The notes beneath the pieces are model-generated. The model ran no database searches. It saw only the letters and a program-made list of their open reading frames with translations, and was not told where the DNA came from. A DNA stretch of 64,000 bases from JBGSUZ01 sp043770095 (GTDB lineage Bacteria; Bacillota; Clostridia; Peptostreptococcales; Acidaminobacteraceae). The DNA lies in contig JAYVIR010000049.1 in assembly GCA_043770095.1 (NCBI GenBank), forward strand, positions 116,102-180,101. The letters run 5' to 3'. Shown one piece after another: positions 36,001-44,641 of the stretch (the first letter of the stretch is position 1; the number at the start of each line of letters is the position of its first letter). Made by a program: the position numbers and the translations under genes.

Positions 36001-39000
36001 AAAGACATGAAGCCAGATGGCACCATTAAGGCCAAAATGTCTGATTATAGCAGAAGCATTATTTTGCAAGAAGCAACTGCGCCAGGGGTGTATTCATTCT
36101 TCACCCTTACCGAAGATTTTGAAGGCAACACTAAATTGACAAACGGAAAAGACAAAGTCTTTAAAATTGTTTATGAAGGCAATGTGATCAAAGCAGTTCC
36201 AGAGATTGGCGCTCAACAGACCGTCAATTTAAGTGTTAATGGGACGGGCCATAATACTGGAATCAATTTAGACGGCTTACTCATGCTCAATTTCACCACG
36301 CCTTACAAAGTGGATGGAACGACGGGTCTCATTACAGGCAACCGCGTACGCGTCATTTCTAAAGATCAGATCTTGGTGACGGTTCCGGTACTTGCTTCTG
36401 GAACGGGCTTTAAGGACGTTGCAGTCGTTAACCCAGATACAAAGAGAGCGGAGTTAATTGGCGAAAAAGGCTTCTACTATGTGTCGCAAGCGGGTTCTTA
36501 TCCGGTAATCACTCAAATTGACCCTGCTGAGGGCAGTGACGAGGGTGGTTACACCGTAACCATACAAGGTGCGGACTTCCAAGATGGCGTAAAGGTCATT
36601 ATCGATTCGCAGGTCGTTCCCGATAAAGATGTGTTCCTCGCATTGGATGGGAAGTCCATTACATTTACCATGCCAAAATCCATCAAAAATCTTAAAGACG
36701 ATTATGGCGTGGACCGCTTTACCGTGCCCGTCGTTATTTTGAATTCAGATGGTGCATCAGACAGTGTTGAAAAAGGATTCACCTATATCAAACCGTCAAG
36801 TATTCCTAAAATCTCAAAAATCATAGCCGATAAAGGTTCTGCCAACGGAAATGACATTGTAGAAATTTTCGGATCAGACTTCCGCTTCTTCGAGCCATTT
36901 AAAGATGCAGACAATGACGGTTCAAGCTACGAAGTTGGTGACACTTTTACTGACTTAAACGGAAATGGAAAATGGGACAATTACCTGACATATTTACAGA
37001 ATTCAGGCATTAACCCGACAACGGGCTTGCCGCTTGATCAAGCAAGTTTTGATGCGGTTACGGGGATTCGCGTGCCAGATACTTCTAATCCTTATCATAC
37101 GTATTTTTATAATTCGAAGGTGTTCCCACGAGTCTTCTTTGGAACAAAGGAAGCCAGAGTTGTTCACTTTGGAAATGGTTATATCAAAGTCATTACGCCA
37201 CCGAATGTGGCTGGAACCGTAAATCTGTATGTGGTCAATAATGACTCGGGCATTACAAACCGTATGCCTTATACCTATGAAGCATCCAACCCTAAAATTA
37301 CTAGCCTCATTCCTAACATCGGGCGAAAAATGGGACAAGAGCTGAAAGAAATTTATGGCTCGGACTTATTCCGTTCAACCATAAAAGGCTATTACAACAC
37401 CACCGACTTGGCGCCAGTGACACTGCCAAGCGTGGCTTCGAAAGTAAGATTTGGCGAAGTTGACAACCGTAAATTGGATCGGAATGCGCCGAATTCAGGC
37501 TTGGTCAACAATGGACAAGCAACCGTCAATTTGACCGGCGGCCTCAAAGTAACCTATTCTGCTGACCCGGCACCGACTTTGTCCGTGCAGATTCAAGAAA
37601 ACGGCAAAGTATATACAAAAGTATTCCCTTATGACAATAGCGATGTTTATCTTCCAATGGGAATGCTCCTCGCCGCAACGGAGTACTACGCGCCGAGCGG
37701 CTACGTAAAACCGTCGCCAACTTTATACGACAAAGACAAAGATGTTTTCGAGTATGTCCGCGTAACAATTGAAGACCGACGCGTCTTTGTAGAACGGGGC
37801 TATTCTCCGAAAGTGGTTTATGATAATCCGACGCATGTGACGGTCATGACCCCTTCGTACTTTACCATCGATACAGTACCAATGACCTTCGTAAATCCAG
37901 ATGGCGGAAGTTCGAAAATTGACTTCACTTACACCAATCCTGCCAGCTTGCCGAAGATTTACGACATTAAGCCAAAAATTGATACAGAAGATAAAACGGG
38001 CTATATTGTTGAAGGTTCTGTAAAAGGCGATTGGGAATTTGAAATTCGAGGAGAAGATTTCAGAGAAGGCGCAACGGTTTCCATTAATGGGAAAGCGGCA
38101 ACGGTTGTGGAAATTACAAAAGTAAAAATTCCAGATCCCACTAACCCTTCAGCGGAATTGACATTTGACAACATCATCGTAAAAGTGCCTGCAGGCACCA
38201 CAGACGACATCGATAAAAAATATCCGATTTTTGTTCAGAATATAGACAAAGGCATTGCCAATTCAACCACCATGGACAATCGGATTGGACCAGATGCGGC
38301 AAAACCCATTTACTTCACTTACAGAAAGCCTCTTTCTGACCCTGTCGTTAAGTCAGTTAGTCCAAAGGAGACTTCTGTAGCGGGTGGCAATACGGTGACC
38401 ATTACCGGAACCGATTTTAGAGAAGGTGCATCGGTTATTTTGGGAAGTAAAAATGGTGTTCCAATGCCAAGTGCGGCGGTTTCTAACTTAGGAAGAACCA
38501 TCACCTTTAAAACAACGACGAATCTTACGCTCGGTGATAAGTCTGTCACTGTTCAGAATAAGGACTTTGGCTCATCGACACTCAGCAATGCCTTGACAAT
38601 CATTTCTGCCCCATCGGTTAACGGCACCATTTATTCAGCCGATGGTGTAACGGCTAAAGAAAGAATTAGCTTAGAAGGCGGCGAAGAAATCGTCATCAAA
38701 GGCAGTGGGTTCATTACAGGTGCAAAAGTGTTCTTTGGAAATGCACCGACGCTCAGCATGCTTGAGAAACCCACAGGCGCTTACGGCTTGTATGTAGACG
38801 ACAAATATTACACTCTAGAAAATGTCGTTGAAGGCACAACAGTAACCTATGTGGACTCGAATACCATGAAAGTAAAGACGCCTGAACGTTTGACAGAAGG
38901 CAAGGTAAACATCACAGTCGTCAATCCGGACAGAGGTATTTCAAGTGGCTCAACAGAGGTTATTTACTCAGTGCCAGTGCCTTCAGACCCTGTGAACTTA

Positions 39001-39963
39001 CAGGCGGAACTTATTGCAGAGCAATATCTCAGACTTTTCGGCTACACAGCGAGCAAGTCTGAATACTACGAAATTTACTATTATATTGGCAGTAAAAACG
39101 AAGGCGAACTTCGAGTGGCAAAATACAAAGACTTCCAATTTTTAGCCAATACAGAAAAAGAACCTTACCGAATCACCAAATTGCCTGGCCTTGAAAAAAT
39201 TCAGGACAAACAGTTCCTCTATTTTGTCATCAAAGCGGTCAATAAATTTGGCGCTTCGAATTACTCCAATATGGCAGTGATTCCTTATTCAAAATTAAAG
39301 GACATCAAAGAACTTGGACAAAAAGACATTGACGGAGAAATAGGCGTGCCAGCTAATAAAACGCATACGGCGCAAGTGCAAGGTACAACTTCTGTCATTC
39401 AATTGTCTGCTAAGTTGCCAGACAAAGACTTGGTGATCACAATCGACAAAGCGTTGCTAAAAACGGTGCCAGTCAGAGTGGTCAACGTTCCTAGTGCAAT
39501 TGTGCAATCGGGAAGAGGCATCTATACGATTAATTATGGGGACTCAACGGTTCAGTTCATGCCTCAGCACCTCAACACAGAAGGCTTCAGAGACATGGGA
39601 TTTGATGGCGCCGTTTATGGACAGCTTAGAACGCAGCCTCAGAACAATGAGTATGGTTCGGCACTTAAGGTGGTCATTCCAAGAGGTCAAAAAGCTGTCA
39701 GTCAGGTGTTTTCTATTACACCTTATGCCGTTAATAACCTTGAAAAACGCAAATCAAGCGCTTTTAATGGCAATGTAGACTTTGGACTAAGCTATGAAGG
39801 CATGGGCGTCACTGCGGCAAATGAAAAAAATGTACGGATGTATCGTTATGACAGCACTCAAGGCAAATGGGCGATGGTAACCTCTCGCGTAGACGCAAGT
39901 AGCAACATGGTATTTACACGACTCACTCAAGCTGGCGAATACATGCTAATCGTACAAAAATAG
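33019..39963 (+). CDS. Giant secreted IPT/TIG-repeat surface protein
   Basis: The 2314-residue exported protein has a signal peptide (cleavage near SFA-QI) and about ten IPT/TIG immunoglobulin-like units. Their start motifs are visible near residues 367, 524, 702, 794, 1159, 1260, 1424, 1644, 1773 and 1863, for example SVSPKETSVAGGNTVTITG. A calcium-loop-like insert DADNDGSSYE and DLNGNGKWD lies near 1295. A fibronectin-III-like domain follows near 1988-2100, then a C-terminal beta-domain. There is no SLH repeat, LPXTG or transmembrane tail, so it must be held by partners or by its own fold. AAGGAGGG precedes the ATG. It lies between SLH protein genes in one operon and probably forms a long fibre or scaffold. 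Confidence 0.87.
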   Translation: MGKQSKFEYLRRGLALGLIGVLIATAAPWSGVVASFAQIDAGKNSKGDDIKIDSIGLTKEHNGLEMSSAYVQIIGSNLGTATALFEKTVTSDPLPLGNGGFQAIGKKVDFGSEALNSIILKYTFTAKEAQSLTGKILIGTRVIDLNLGNFPNINKLSLKNVNVSKLDDLVMEGNNLNFTSGSGISATYGRDLKRSFVPSGGDNANKISLTDPTPVSSFGYQDLEFSRDSIVTIDATNSAPVSVKYSYAKAFRFTQDIGLANMEMYPNIGATGDYLYLTADTFPPANYAVHLMRKLDGTEEYSSANLAATVNLDALKKQLVVQVPAGLSEGDYNVVLTRVENGEVVAEQIVYSGLNPDVYTIVDSLKKLKIEQISPTTGPDTGVDVTVVAKNMVNMNIPGLNLNGTTKTIVGEDADQTLKITYTDGTFNSKPVSVVRKVSIFVGNKAKFQKTGTVFDIDIGTNESPDKASIRTSSIDDVLTDPIKDVLIETETTLTALDPSGKVYVFKQSATAKDAFTFIPSTLIPVVTSVTPDKIQVETTIGSTHKLKQETLFVIKGSNFTVYKKVNADGSVEFKKPAVLIKGVGNISESQYQIGFFPNLTSGGAIKVKVTDADGVETIVRDAGGAIIKLEMTVLNSKNEVVDGTAGNEIGNKIIIRIPAEVTMKIANVKKNIQVTNPRLGSEDFGSAVVKFDAVEFITTSDYPIIENVVPNVVSVDGGIEAIVRGTNFANGVKVYLDGEEVTGVTREVDTSGDKINLKFKVPAGREGKTQLQVMNPSGGLAVWDFIYVKSFDKDPKITLISPAKGIYGTLVSINGDNFLKPDPTTPTNIGFDAFRLIGSKIYMDNKDVNAYNADVNGNLQFLPYVAPLNEQLILLDANSKARYSELFKNAYVYGYDSAAPADASKYRLYYTDQDDGKRPVLSDRDKRYYVFRYNILSSQYEVYDKSGALVDGNVAITYTAGSPEGITNIVIDDAAVTGGKVYLKAVMNNSIIRKDMKPDGTIKAKMSDYSRSIILQEATAPGVYSFFTLTEDFEGNTKLTNGKDKVFKIVYEGNVIKAVPEIGAQQTVNLSVNGTGHNTGINLDGLLMLNFTTPYKVDGTTGLITGNRVRVISKDQILVTVPVLASGTGFKDVAVVNPDTKRAELIGEKGFYYVSQAGSYPVITQIDPAEGSDEGGYTVTIQGADFQDGVKVIIDSQVVPDKDVFLALDGKSITFTMPKSIKNLKDDYGVDRFTVPVVILNSDGASDSVEKGFTYIKPSSIPKISKIIADKGSANGNDIVEIFGSDFRFFEPFKDADNDGSSYEVGDTFTDLNGNGKWDNYLTYLQNSGINPTTGLPLDQASFDAVTGIRVPDTSNPYHTYFYNSKVFPRVFFGTKEARVVHFGNGYIKVITPPNVAGTVNLYVVNNDSGITNRMPYTYEASNPKITSLIPNIGRKMGQELKEIYGSDLFRSTIKGYYNTTDLAPVTLPSVASKVRFGEVDNRKLDRNAPNSGLVNNGQATVNLTGGLKVTYSADPAPTLSVQIQENGKVYTKVFPYDNSDVYLPMGMLLAATEYYAPSGYVKPSPTLYDKDKDVFEYVRVTIEDRRVFVERGYSPKVVYDNPTHVTVMTPSYFTIDTVPMTFVNPDGGSSKIDFTYTNPASLPKIYDIKPKIDTEDKTGYIVEGSVKGDWEFEIRGEDFREGATVSINGKAATVVEITKVKIPDPTNPSAELTFDNIIVKVPAGTTDDIDKKYPIFVQNIDKGIANSTTMDNRIGPDAAKPIYFTYRKPLSDPVVKSVSPKETSVAGGNTVTITGTDFREGASVILGSKNGVPMPSAAVSNLGRTITFKTTTNLTLGDKSVTVQNKDFGSSTLSNALTIISAPSVNGTIYSADGVTAKERISLEGGEEIVIKGSGFITGAKVFFGNAPTLSMLEKPTGAYGLYVDDKYYTLENVVEGTTVTYVDSNTMKVKTPERLTEGKVNITVVNPDRGISSGSTEVIYSVPVPSDPVNLQAELIAEQYLRLFGYTASKSEYYEIYYYIGSKNEGELRVAKYKDFQFLANTEKEPYRITKLPGLEKIQDKQFLYFVIKAVNKFGASNYSNMAVIPYSKLKDIKELGQKDIDGEIGVPANKTHTAQVQGTTSVIQLSAKLPDKDLVITIDKALLKTVPVRVVNVPSAIVQSGRGIYTINYGDSTVQFMPQHLNTEGFRDMGFDGAVYGQLRTQPQNNEYGSALKVVIPRGQKAVSQVFSITPYAVNNLEKRKSSAFNGNVDFGLSYEGMGVTAANEKNVRMYRYDSTQGKWAMVTSRVDASSNMVFTRLTQAGEYMLIVQK

Positions 39964-39977
39964 AAGGAGAGCCACTT

Positions 39978-42900
39978 ATGAATAAAAGTTTAATGAATAA
40001 AGGCCTTTGTGCTTTGCTCAGCGTGGCACTTCTAGTGCCATTTGGTGGCACGTTAGTGCCATTTGGTGGTTCTTTTGCGGCAGTGACGAGCCCAGAAGTA
40101 ACAGTGCCACAATTTGTACCGCCGGCGCTCAGCACAGTAGCGCCGACGACCATGCTCGGGTACGCCAAAGGGGCAGAACTGCTCATCAATGCCAATTACA
40201 CTGACATGACTAAAAATACGTTCCTTAAAGAAGTGACTAAAATGTCCGCAATGGGCGTGATCAGAAAGTATGGCGCAACAACCTTTAGACCTGGCAGTGC
40301 AATTACAGGATATGAAGCCCTCACCATGCTTGTTCAGGCGAGAGGGCGTGAGGCGGCGGTTCAAAGAAGAATCAGCGCCGCATCAACCGCTGCAATCGCA
40401 AGCGGAACACCGTTAACGGCGGCAGCTCTGAAAACGCTGTATAATACAGAATACGCCAGAGAATCTCAGACGCTAGCCATTATAACACTTGCAGAACAAG
40501 TAGATTTGGCGAAGACGGTCAACCGTGAAAAATTAGCAGCGTGGTCAGCAAAAAGCATCAGCCTCCAGCCAGATTTTAACGATTTGACAGGTGTATACAG
40601 TTTTAAAGATGCTGCTGACGTTTCGCCGCTCTACAGAAATTTTGTTGAAGCCATGGTGGGACAAAAACTCATCTATCTTCCAAATGATAGCAACTTCAAG
40701 CCTAAGTCCACGATGACGCGCGGCGAATTTGCGAAAACGCTCGAACACATGTCAGATCGATTTATGACCAACCTCGCAACGACGGCAGAATTTGGTCTTG
40801 TCATCGGCAAGAAAAGCACAACAGAAGTTTTGTCTGGTGCAAGAGTGACTAAAAACATTTTCACCGTTAAGAGCATCGACGGCAAGCTCATCCAAATTGT
40901 TGCTCAAGTGAATCAAAAAACGAAAGTAAAAAATGAGCTGGTCACTTATAAAAATGGCGTGGTTTCAGACTCTCGCCAACTTGCGATTGGAGACGAAATC
41001 ACCTATCTCATGAAAAATAACGAAGTCTTTTATGCAGAAGCCATTAACGACGACACGCTTCTGGATAAAATGAAAGAAACGGCAGATAACGGCGACGGCA
41101 TAGTGGTGCATTTCGGCACCGTTGGTCTAGTGGTAAGCCAAAGTCGCTTTGAAAATGGCAAGAGCATCGATTCAAAACGCACACGCTTAAAAGATTTTGA
41201 CGGCAATGTGTATGACCTTAACATTGAAACCAATCCAAAGACAGGCATTAAGAACGACATTATTGTTTACAAAACTGGGAATGGCGGCGGAAGCAACCTT
41301 CTAAAAGAAGGCGACAACGTTGAGTATTATGTGAAAGATGGCAAAACGCTCATTTACATGAAAGTGCTGCCAGTCAACAATAAAGCCGTTGCAGGAACGC
41401 TCAGAACAGTAGGGGCAAATGCGGCGCTGAAAACAAATACCGTCAGCATTTATGATTATAATGACAAAATCGTGGAATACCCTGTGGCTCAGCATGCACT
41501 GGTAAAAATCAACGGCAATTATGCACACCTTAAAGACCTTCAAAATGGTCAAGACTTAAAAATGACCATCCAAAATGGCTACATTACCAATATTGATACA
41601 GAAACATTCACCGATAACCCTGGTGCCATCAGCAATTACGGCAAAATGCGAATGGGCTCAATATACTACCTTTACAATGATTCCATCCTCTTCGATTTAA
41701 GCAATGGTCAGCGTGCCCAGTATATGGTGCCGTCTACGACTCAGATTATTCGAGATGGGATTACCACCACGATGAGAGCTTTAAAAGAAGGCGATCAAGT
41801 TAAACTTTATTTCAATGATATTTATTCCAATAAAGTAGACCGAATTGAAGTGGAAGGCGCAGAGCGCCTAATCAAGCAAGTTTACAAAGGTGAGATCAAA
41901 GAGGTCAATCCGACTTCAGGCATTATGACTTTGTCTTTCCCTGCGGTGCTTAAAAATACGGGCTGGGTTCAAAGTGATACCTATATGATGGACATTCCGT
42001 ACAGTGAAAAAACCCTCATATATAGTGGCTCAAATCAAGTCAGACCAAAGGACTTCGCCAGACTTTACAAAGACAAAACCGCATACGTGGTGGTCGAAGA
42101 AAACTATGGGACAGAGACAGCTGTAAAGGTTACCATCCGAAGCGGCGGCGAACTGATGACTTATGACACCGTGGACAAACTGGACGCGACACTCAACAGC
42201 ATGGAACTCTACAACAAAGAGAACTATACGTTCAACGAAGGCACCATTGTCATTAAAGACGGCAGAATGATTGATCCAGGTCGCATCAAGCGCTTTGACA
42301 GTGCTTATGTGGTAGGCGATTATTTCATGGGCAGCAAAACAGCCAATGTTGTAAGATTGGTGACGCGAGTAGAGAGCATTTTCGACAATCTTTATGTGGG
42401 TGCACTTTCTCAAGTTGACTACAACAGTTTGACCTTCAAAAACTATGCGAAAATGAGCGGTAATCAGTGGGGGACAGTAGAACCAAACGTTTCAAGAAGG
42501 TTCTATTTCACAACCGATACAGCCATTACGAACATTACCAATATCCCTACCGTCAGCATCAAGTCTGCAGACTTCTTCCATAAAGGCTTCTCAGAAGAGG
42601 AAAATAAAGACAAAAATAATCAAGGCCTCAAATTTGAACGTTACTACGGATTATTTGTCACAGACGGCGCAGACATCATCCGCGCCATCAACCTCAGACA
42701 AAAGGGACTCGTAAAAGATCAGAATATTGATGACAGCACAACAGACGAGGTGGCAATCAAAGGCTATATCAACGACACCCTTAAAGGTACAAGCCTCACA
42801 AGAGGCACGGTTGAAAGCACAGACACCAAATGGACGCGTCTGCAACTCACCAATTCCAACGAGTGGTCATCCACACTAGCAACATGGAATGCAAACAGCG

Positions 42901-43043
42901 TTGATACTTGGGTTAAATATGAGAACACCCTTATTCTCAAAAACAATAAAGTTATTCAACCAGAAGAGATCAAACAAGGCGACTCCGTTTACGTCCTTAG
43001 AAACAAAGAAACGGCATTGGTCATTTTTGTGGAGGGTAAGTAG
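39978..43043 (+). CDS. Secreted protein with N-terminal SLH repeats
   Basis: The 1021-residue protein has a signal peptide, a proline/threonine segment, and SLH-like repeats near 70-120 (KEVTKMSAMGVIRKYG) and 205-262 (FKDAADVSPLYRNFVEAMVG). A long beta-rich body follows, made of repeating units such as LAIGDEITYLMKNNEVF, LKEGDNVEYYVKDG and LKEGDQVKLYFND. The repeating unit does not match a domain I can name. The signal peptide contains a tandem duplication (LVPFGGTLVPFGG). AAGGAGAG precedes the ATG. It follows the IPT protein by 14 bases and precedes another SLH gene by 6. Confidence 0.82.
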   Translation: MNKSLMNKGLCALLSVALLVPFGGTLVPFGGSFAAVTSPEVTVPQFVPPALSTVAPTTMLGYAKGAELLINANYTDMTKNTFLKEVTKMSAMGVIRKYGATTFRPGSAITGYEALTMLVQARGREAAVQRRISAASTAAIASGTPLTAAALKTLYNTEYARESQTLAIITLAEQVDLAKTVNREKLAAWSAKSISLQPDFNDLTGVYSFKDAADVSPLYRNFVEAMVGQKLIYLPNDSNFKPKSTMTRGEFAKTLEHMSDRFMTNLATTAEFGLVIGKKSTTEVLSGARVTKNIFTVKSIDGKLIQIVAQVNQKTKVKNELVTYKNGVVSDSRQLAIGDEITYLMKNNEVFYAEAINDDTLLDKMKETADNGDGIVVHFGTVGLVVSQSRFENGKSIDSKRTRLKDFDGNVYDLNIETNPKTGIKNDIIVYKTGNGGGSNLLKEGDNVEYYVKDGKTLIYMKVLPVNNKAVAGTLRTVGANAALKTNTVSIYDYNDKIVEYPVAQHALVKINGNYAHLKDLQNGQDLKMTIQNGYITNIDTETFTDNPGAISNYGKMRMGSIYYLYNDSILFDLSNGQRAQYMVPSTTQIIRDGITTTMRALKEGDQVKLYFNDIYSNKVDRIEVEGAERLIKQVYKGEIKEVNPTSGIMTLSFPAVLKNTGWVQSDTYMMDIPYSEKTLIYSGSNQVRPKDFARLYKDKTAYVVVEENYGTETAVKVTIRSGGELMTYDTVDKLDATLNSMELYNKENYTFNEGTIVIKDGRMIDPGRIKRFDSAYVVGDYFMGSKTANVVRLVTRVESIFDNLYVGALSQVDYNSLTFKNYAKMSGNQWGTVEPNVSRRFYFTTDTAITNITNIPTVSIKSADFFHKGFSEEENKDKNNQGLKFERYYGLFVTDGADIIRAINLRQKGLVKDQNIDDSTTDEVAIKGYINDTLKGTSLTRGTVESTDTKWTRLQLTNSNEWSSTLATWNANSVDTWVKYENTLILKNNKVIQPEEIKQGDSVYVLRNKETALVIFVEGK

Positions 43044-43049
43044 GCGATC

Positions 43050-44600
43050 ATGAAAAGAAATAAAATATTGGCTGTGACACTAGCGATTGCATTAATGCTA
43101 GGCGTCACAACCATTGCATTTGCAGATGTACCTCATATAGAAGGCGGCGTTCTAGGCAATGTGACACCAAAAGCAGGTGTGTATCAGTTTGAAGAAGTGG
43201 CGTGGCTCTCAGGAGAGCCCGTCGTCTTGACGGGAACGCTTGTTATTCCAACCATACCAACCACGGACAAATACAATTTGACTTACACCTACGACCTTGC
43301 AAACAAAGATAAGAAAGCCACGCTTTCAAGAAAAATTACCTATGAAGTACTGAAGCTTAAAAATGAAAGCGTTAATCAGACGACTTATAAAACGACCATT
43401 ACAAAATTAGACGAAGTCTACAAATTTGGCGCAGACACGTACACCATCGGCACTTACAAATTTGGAAAATCTGTTTTGGAAGACAATACCCCAGCAGTCA
43501 ACTACCGTTCGGGCAGCGTTTATAGCCAAAGAATCTTCTATAAGAATGGCGACGTTAAGACGGCGACTGGTAAAGTTACTGTGGACACGAATACAGATGT
43601 ATTAGTGGGATATAATCATCGTTGGGGAAACAGTGAAACGCAGATCATCAACGAAATTATCACTGGAGAAATTCAAAAAGCAACGACAGGGACGACGGGT
43701 TCGACGACAGGCACAACGACGCCGGCTGTAGACGTTTGGAAAGGCACCGCACAAGTCAAAATGTCATCTGTTGAAAAGGAACGTTTTGACTACGTTAAGA
43801 CGGACCAACAGACCATTAGTTTTAAGGGCAACTATATTGAAATCAAAGAACAAGAAAATGTCCTTCAATACACCTACGACATGCCAACGGTTTCGGGCAG
43901 CACCATTAATGACAAGATACGCAATAAAAACGAGAAAAGTATAAAGCGCCAAGCGGTCCTAGACTCTAAGCCGCTAATCACGCCAAAACTCAGAGACACT
44001 ACCGGTCACTGGGCTGAAAAGCCAATACTGCTCACCACGAGCTTAGAACTCTTTTCAGCGGAGTCAAATTTCTTTGCACCAGACAGCAAAATCACACGTA
44101 AAGACTTCTTTAAAGGTTTGGTGAGAGTCGTAGCAGACGTAAAACCGCTGACAACTGCCGAACTTATTAAAAGAACAAGAGGTGTAGGTTTGCCGCTGCC
44201 CTTCCCAGATGTGGCAACCGATGATCCAAACATTAGCTTCTACGAATTTATAAAAGACAATAAAATGATCATTGGAGAGAATGAAGATTTTCTAGGAGAC
44301 AGACCTATTACAAGAGCAGAAATGATTACAGCAATCATCACCACTTTGGGATTAGAAGACATGGCACCTCAACCACCCTACAGAACCAGCTTTAAAGACA
44401 ATGACAGCATCCCGTTTTGGTCAAAAGACGCCATCTATATGGCCAATGAAATTGGGCTTGTAAAGGGTTATGCAGACGGTACCATCAAGCCAAACCAATT
44501 AGTGACCCGCGCCGAAGCGGCAGCGCTATTCAACAAACTCATTGACCACATTCGAGAAACCATCACGGAAGATTATCGAGATAAGTTGATCAATCGCTAA
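43050..44600 (+). CDS. Secreted protein with three C-terminal SLH domains
   Basis: The 516-residue protein has a signal peptide (cleavage near AFA-DV), a beta-rich N-terminal half, and a Thr/Gly-rich linker (TTGTTGSTTGTTTPA near 213-227). The three SLH repeats at the C-terminus are DTTGHWAEKPI, LPFPDVATDDPNISF, and FKDNDSIPFWSKDAIYMANE with YADGTIKPNQLVTRAEAAAL. It is anchored to cell-wall polysaccharide by these repeats. The stop codon is part of the first unit of a heptamer repeat leading to the ribosome site of the protease gene. Confidence 0.87.
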   Translation: MKRNKILAVTLAIALMLGVTTIAFADVPHIEGGVLGNVTPKAGVYQFEEVAWLSGEPVVLTGTLVIPTIPTTDKYNLTYTYDLANKDKKATLSRKITYEVLKLKNESVNQTTYKTTITKLDEVYKFGADTYTIGTYKFGKSVLEDNTPAVNYRSGSVYSQRIFYKNGDVKTATGKVTVDTNTDVLVGYNHRWGNSETQIINEIITGEIQKATTGTTGSTTGTTTPAVDVWKGTAQVKMSSVEKERFDYVKTDQQTISFKGNYIEIKEQENVLQYTYDMPTVSGSTINDKIRNKNEKSIKRQAVLDSKPLITPKLRDTTGHWAEKPILLTTSLELFSAESNFFAPDSKITRKDFFKGLVRVVADVKPLTTAELIKRTRGVGLPLPFPDVATDDPNISFYEFIKDNKMIIGENEDFLGDRPITRAEMITAIITTLGLEDMAPQPPYRTSFKDNDSIPFWSKDAIYMANEIGLVKGYADGTIKPNQLVTRAEAAALFNKLIDHIRETITEDYRDKLINR

Positions 44601-44632
44601 GAGGTAAGAGGTAAGAGGTAAGAGGTAAGAGG
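44598..44632 (+). repeat. Five tandem TAAGAGG heptamers at the stop/ribosome site junction
   Basis: TAAGAGG occurs five times in tandem (44598-44632). The first unit supplies the stop codon of the SLH gene, and the last runs into AGG to make the AGAGGAGG ribosome site of the S41 protease. Each unit contains AAGAGG, itself SD-like. Confidence 0.92.
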
Positions 44633-44641
44633 AGGTCTACA

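Noticed and set aside
44598..44632. CRISPR-like array
   Set aside because: The units are seven bases long and contiguous with no spacers; it is a simple tandem repeat.
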